Below, piece by piece: positions 60,364-64,000 of a stretch of DNA of 64,000 nucleotides. The notes under the pieces are model-generated. The model made no database searches. It was not told where the DNA came from and saw only the letters and a program-made list of their open reading frames with translations. This DNA is from Branchiostoma floridae (Eukaryota > Chordata > Leptocardii > Amphioxiformes > Branchiostomatidae), in the NCBI RefSeq assembly GCF_000003815.2, contig NC_049987.1, positions 7,054,609 to 7,118,608 of the forward strand, read 5' to 3'. The first letter of the stretch is position 1, and each line of letters starts with the position of its first letter. The translations under genes were made by a program, and so were the position numbers.

Positions 60364-61791
60364 TAAAATTCCATGGGGGACGACCTTTTCAAAAGCAATA
60401 CAGAAAGCTGACGTGAAAAGTGGGTAGTGATATCATGTGAAAGTCCAGAATGTAAAAGCTAGGCTGGGAATAAAGGAATGCAGTTAATACCCACACATGA
60501 ATGAATTACATAAACTTGACAGAATCAGTAAACTGTTATATTATTAGATTGGTAGCGATTCCAAATCAAATTTATCCAAAGGAAGAAGTAAGGAAACTGC
60601 AGGTAAACACACCTGAAAATCGTTACTATTATCTTTCATATCTTCATCTATAGAAGAATCATGATAACACTTCTTTAAAACAACATCTTTCAGCAAGGAG
60701 GAAAATAAAACACAGATTTTACAACAGGAGAATACAACCACGTTGTACAAAACCATGAGTTTTAATCAAGACCTTGATTTTGTATACAAAGAACTTTGTT
60801 ATCCATTGACTTACAAACCTAATGAAACTGCTCACAGGCAGACTTAAGAACTGCTTGTGCAAGATACACATCTAATGAAACAGCAGTGAGAACACGTCCT
60901 GAATCCATCCATATCTAGGTAGCCTTGTACCCAAAACTATTATAGCTTTGAAGTATCTTCGTCCCTTTAAGCTATTTGCGTAAGACTAATAGGACAAAGA
61001 GATTCAGCAGCTATAATAGGTTTGGATATCATGCTCCTACATGTACATTGTACATTGAGCCATGTGTAGGTCAGGCAAAATGAGCTTGCCGAGCCCACCA
61101 AGGTGAGTGACTGTCTGCCTACAATTGTCTCCCGAGACAGATGGATGCCAACAACAAGTACAGTGGATCTTCAGCTGATTCTGAGTGCCTCCTTGCCCGT
61201 TAGTCCCACAAGAACAACTTTCCTCACTTTATCTCCCACTGTTCTTTCAAGATCCCTTCAAGAAGGAGCCATTACAAATCTGGGCTTTCTCTCTGGTGGT
61301 ATCTTAAACCACAGAAAAATACAACAAATCCCAAGAATAGAATCTCAGACATTCATCAGAGCTTTCTGCGAGTCTGCTTAAGTTCACTCACGTGTGGGTA
61401 ATGCTTTGGTATTCAGATATGTTCCAGATACATTTATTTTCCCCTCAGATCTACTTTGTAATGTCTTATAAATATACATGTACACTCTCTCGAGTCTGTC
61501 TCTCTCGAGCAATGTCTCTGAACACATTTGTATGGAACACAGATAGCTCTCAAGTTATATTTTCTGCTGGCTCAATTTCACTTCACTTTATTTATGACGA
61601 AACCTGGAATAAATGTTCTTAACCTCCAGTCATTGCACATACATTGTACATGTAGGGACAGAAATGTCAACGTGGTTCAGTCTTGGCGTAATACTGGGTG
61701 AAGTTCCTGAGGGACTTGCCAGGCTGTCTTTGCCTGATGGAGAACCAAGGTCATGAACAGTGTGAATATCACACCCTTATACATTGTATTA

Positions 61792-61999
61792 CTGTAAATG
61801 AATTTAAGTTCGTGGGGATTTAATTTCGCGTTAGCGGGAAAATGGACTTTTCGCGGTGGTTTTAAGTTTGCGGTAGCGCCATGCACTGTAGTCTCTTACT
61901 GTTATGGAAAAATGTTTGCAGTGGTTTTAAATTCGCGGTGAAGCGGCTACCGCGAAAACCGCGAACATTAATCCACCGCGAACATTTCTGCATTTACAG
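61792..61999. mobile_element. MITE copy 8 (CTGTAAATG family), reversed orientation, intact
   Basis: 208 bp between TA dinucleotides (61790-61791, 62000-62001). GTGAAGCGGCTACCGCGAAA and CATTAATCCACCGCGAACAT blocks as in copies 4 and 5. Confidence 0.9.
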
Positions 62000-63150
62000 T
62001 ATTCCAACAAAATGCTTCGGGGTTGGTTGCTGTTTTCTGTGCTGCAGAGATGAACAGCCTGGTACAATCTGAACGTTGGAAAATATCCTTAAGGCTCAAG
62101 TAATAATAAGACAGGCTCTGAAGACCCACTTACCTATTTCACCTATCATTTCAATAAGCCCTGTTGCATTCTGTAAGACCTCTCTGATAATGGTCAGTGT
62201 ATTCCTCTCTCATCTCTACGTATGTTGATACATTTTGTATAAGAAAGAAACTTCGCACACAGTTGGCATATCTATCAAAGGTTCACGAATTACAAACCTT
62301 AATCCTTGTCAAGAGAACAGAGAGAAAATAGATACAAGAAATACCATCCATAACCAAAGCACAATTACCTGGAGAAGATACAGCGCTCCAAATCCAGGCG
62401 CGGCCCCGTGCCCTACAGGCAGCAAGTGTAGTCAAAACCCCCAAGATAAAAAAACTACATCTGCATACATCGTACGCTCCCGCCCACTTCACCTTTCATG
62501 GCCTATTTTCCACGCGTAATCCCGGGATTTGATCACACAGAGCAACTCCAGTTCTCCATCTCTGCCACAGTGATTGGAGAGGCTTCAAGACAGACAAGAG
62601 GGGGCTATCTACCTTCCACCAGCAGGCCCAGGCTGCATATCTCTCACACGCTAAGCCTCCGTAATACCTTCTCATCATACGAAACATTTACATCACCGCT
62701 AACAAATCGTGGCACTGCAAAGCCCTGCTTAGTCAAGGTGCAAATCATTTTACATGTATGAAAAGTGATCACTTCTTGCTGTGAAGGTATTTTTGTAATG
62801 TATCATCTAATTACACCTACATGGGCTGTATATGATCATAAATTCCTTCTAAAGTCATTTAGTTGGTTACCCTCTCCACTCAATGGACCAGTTTATCTCA
62901 CTGTAATCCACTATTAGATGTAACCCTATATTAACACGTGTGTAAACTTCTGTGACTTAAAAATGCATCCATGTTCCCAGGGTGTGGTGCTCGCATAAAT
63001 CATTCATGGTTTTCCACTGTGCAGGCAGCTAAGTCACTTTAACCTTTCAGCATCCAAGGGCATTCAAGAGTATTAGATAACAAAGAAACTAAACATTTTG
63101 GGCTACAGCTACACTTTTCAAATAAACGGTTCACTTTGCTGATATCCATC
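62000..63150. other. No gene recognised; one weak exon-like segment
   Basis: Around 62370-62412 the minus strand shows CTGCCTGTAG then 43 GC-rich nt and TCTCCAG/GTAATT, which could be a small exon. No homology recognised. The remainder looks unique and non-coding. Confidence 0.25.
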
Positions 63151-63159
63151 ATCATCAAT

Positions 63160-63800
63160 CAGGATGGCACGATAGACTTGTAGTTAGGATTGATGGCTCA
63201 AAACCTCAAGGTACTGAGTTTGAATCACTTATGACTAGGCATGTCCTTGGAAAAAGCACTTAACACCAGGGTTGTAGCCAGCACCTGTCCTTCAGTCCTT
63301 TGAAGGAATTTTGCAGCTGGGGACTGAAAAAAAATTTGCCCATTCCGTCCTCTGTAATGGACAAAAACTATATGTAAAGTCAGTAAAGATATTAAAAAAA
63401 ACTGTCTTTTTGTGTAATTTTTCACCAAAACAGATGAACAGCTTAGTCTACCAGCAAAATCGACACCTCAAAATGCAGGACCTTGGGTTTCAGAGGGTCT
63501 AGATTTCAAAATTTTTCAGGGGAGTATGCCCCCGGATCCCCTTAGGAACGTTATGCCTTCGGCTCGACGTCTCGTTCTTTCTGATTTAAAATCGAGAGGA
63601 CTGAAAATGATTTCAGGCTGGCTACAACCCTGCTTAACACAAATCTCCTTACTTGACTCAGGCGTTAATGTATTGAGTAATCTAGCTTTGGCTGCGGAGG
63701 TCCCTTGGACAGGACTTTAAATGGAGGTCATGTGTTTGAGGACAGCCACACCTCAAGTATATGTTAAAGAACCCACCACACTTATTGAGAATACATGTAA
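63160..63800 (+). repeat. SINE interrupted by a hAT-like insertion
   Basis: GGCACGATAG and the B-box-like GAGTTTGAATC (about 63218-63228) precede CTTGGAAAAAGCACTTAACA. The SINE body resumes after the inserted element at 63633 and runs to GTTAAAGAACCCACCACACT. The join is seamless if the insert and one 8 bp duplicate are removed. Confidence 0.6.
63267..63632. mobile_element. Non-autonomous hAT-like element with exact 8 bp target duplication
   Basis: Terminal inverted repeats CAGGGTTGTAGCCAGC and, on the minus strand, CAGGGTTGTAGCCAGC, identical over 16 bp. CTTAACAC is duplicated at 63259-63266 and 63633-63640. 366 bp, no transposase. Termini are similar to the element at 16362-16701, so probably the same family. 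Confidence 0.92.
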
Positions 63801-63934
63801 TAGTAAATGAATATGTACGGATATGATTTTTTATAATACAAATCAGGTGTGTACTACCAGGTAAGAGAGAGGGTACAGTCTACATTTGCCAGCAAATACA
63901 ATTTTCTTATTCACTGGCTTTTTTATACAACTCA

Positions 63935-64000
63935 GGGCTTGAAATACTGGGTGCATGTGCACCCAGGTGCACTCAAAATTGGAGCTGTGCACCCAATTAT
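63935..64000 (+). repeat. GTGCACCCAA repeat cut by the window end
   Basis: GGGTGCATGTGCACCCAGGT and GGAGCTGTGCACCCAA match the inverted copy at 55490-55595. The remainder lies beyond the window. Confidence 0.5.

Overview
The window is eukaryotic and most likely from a cephalochordate (amphioxus, Branchiostoma type). The basis is intron-rich genes whose exons match vertebrate-type MSH2 and SON almost residue for residue, short to medium introns (0.1-7 kb), many small DNA-transposon and tRNA-derived repeats, and frequent ACATGTA/TGTACATG words. The species call is inference; the gene calls come from reading the translated exons.

Layout. (1) 2-487, plus strand: last coding exon of a receptor-type tyrosine kinase, from the catalytic loop to the stop codon. 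(2) 827-6237: a 5.4 kb stretch bounded by imperfect ~35 bp terminal inverted repeats and TA dinucleotides, read as a large DNA transposon with no recognisable transposase; it holds three copies of a tandem repeat. (3) 6455-18679, minus strand: MSH2 in 24 exons, from the start codon to just past the Walker A (P-loop) exons. The last ~200 codons (Walker B, signature, C-terminal dimer region) were not found in the 6.4 kb that follows. (4) About 19437-37939, minus strand: the 3' two-thirds of SON (nuclear-speckle splicing cofactor) in nine exons: SR-rich exon, linker exons, G-patch exon, double-stranded-RNA-binding exons, stop codon and a long 3' UTR. SON and MSH2 lie head-to-tail with about 0.75 kb between the SON poly(A) signal and the MSH2 start codon. 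(5) 37940-64000: 26 kb with no exon I can assign with confidence. It is probably the upstream intron(s) of SON and holds tandem duplications, MITEs, hAT-like elements and SINEs.

How the genes relate: MSH2 (mismatch repair) and SON (pre-mRNA splicing) are housekeeping nuclear proteins on the same strand. An E2F-type palindrome lies 15 bp upstream of the MSH2 start codon. The kinase is unrelated and on the opposite strand.

Most of the rest is repeat-derived: a ~208 bp MITE family (eight copies), two hAT-like elements with exact 8 bp target duplications (one nested inside a SINE), several fold-back elements, a 32 bp minisatellite in an MSH2 intron and at least eight local tandem duplications. 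I did not find a novel operon-like or defence-like system. The best leads are the incomplete MSH2 beside the large TIR element and a long diverged palindrome in a SON intron.
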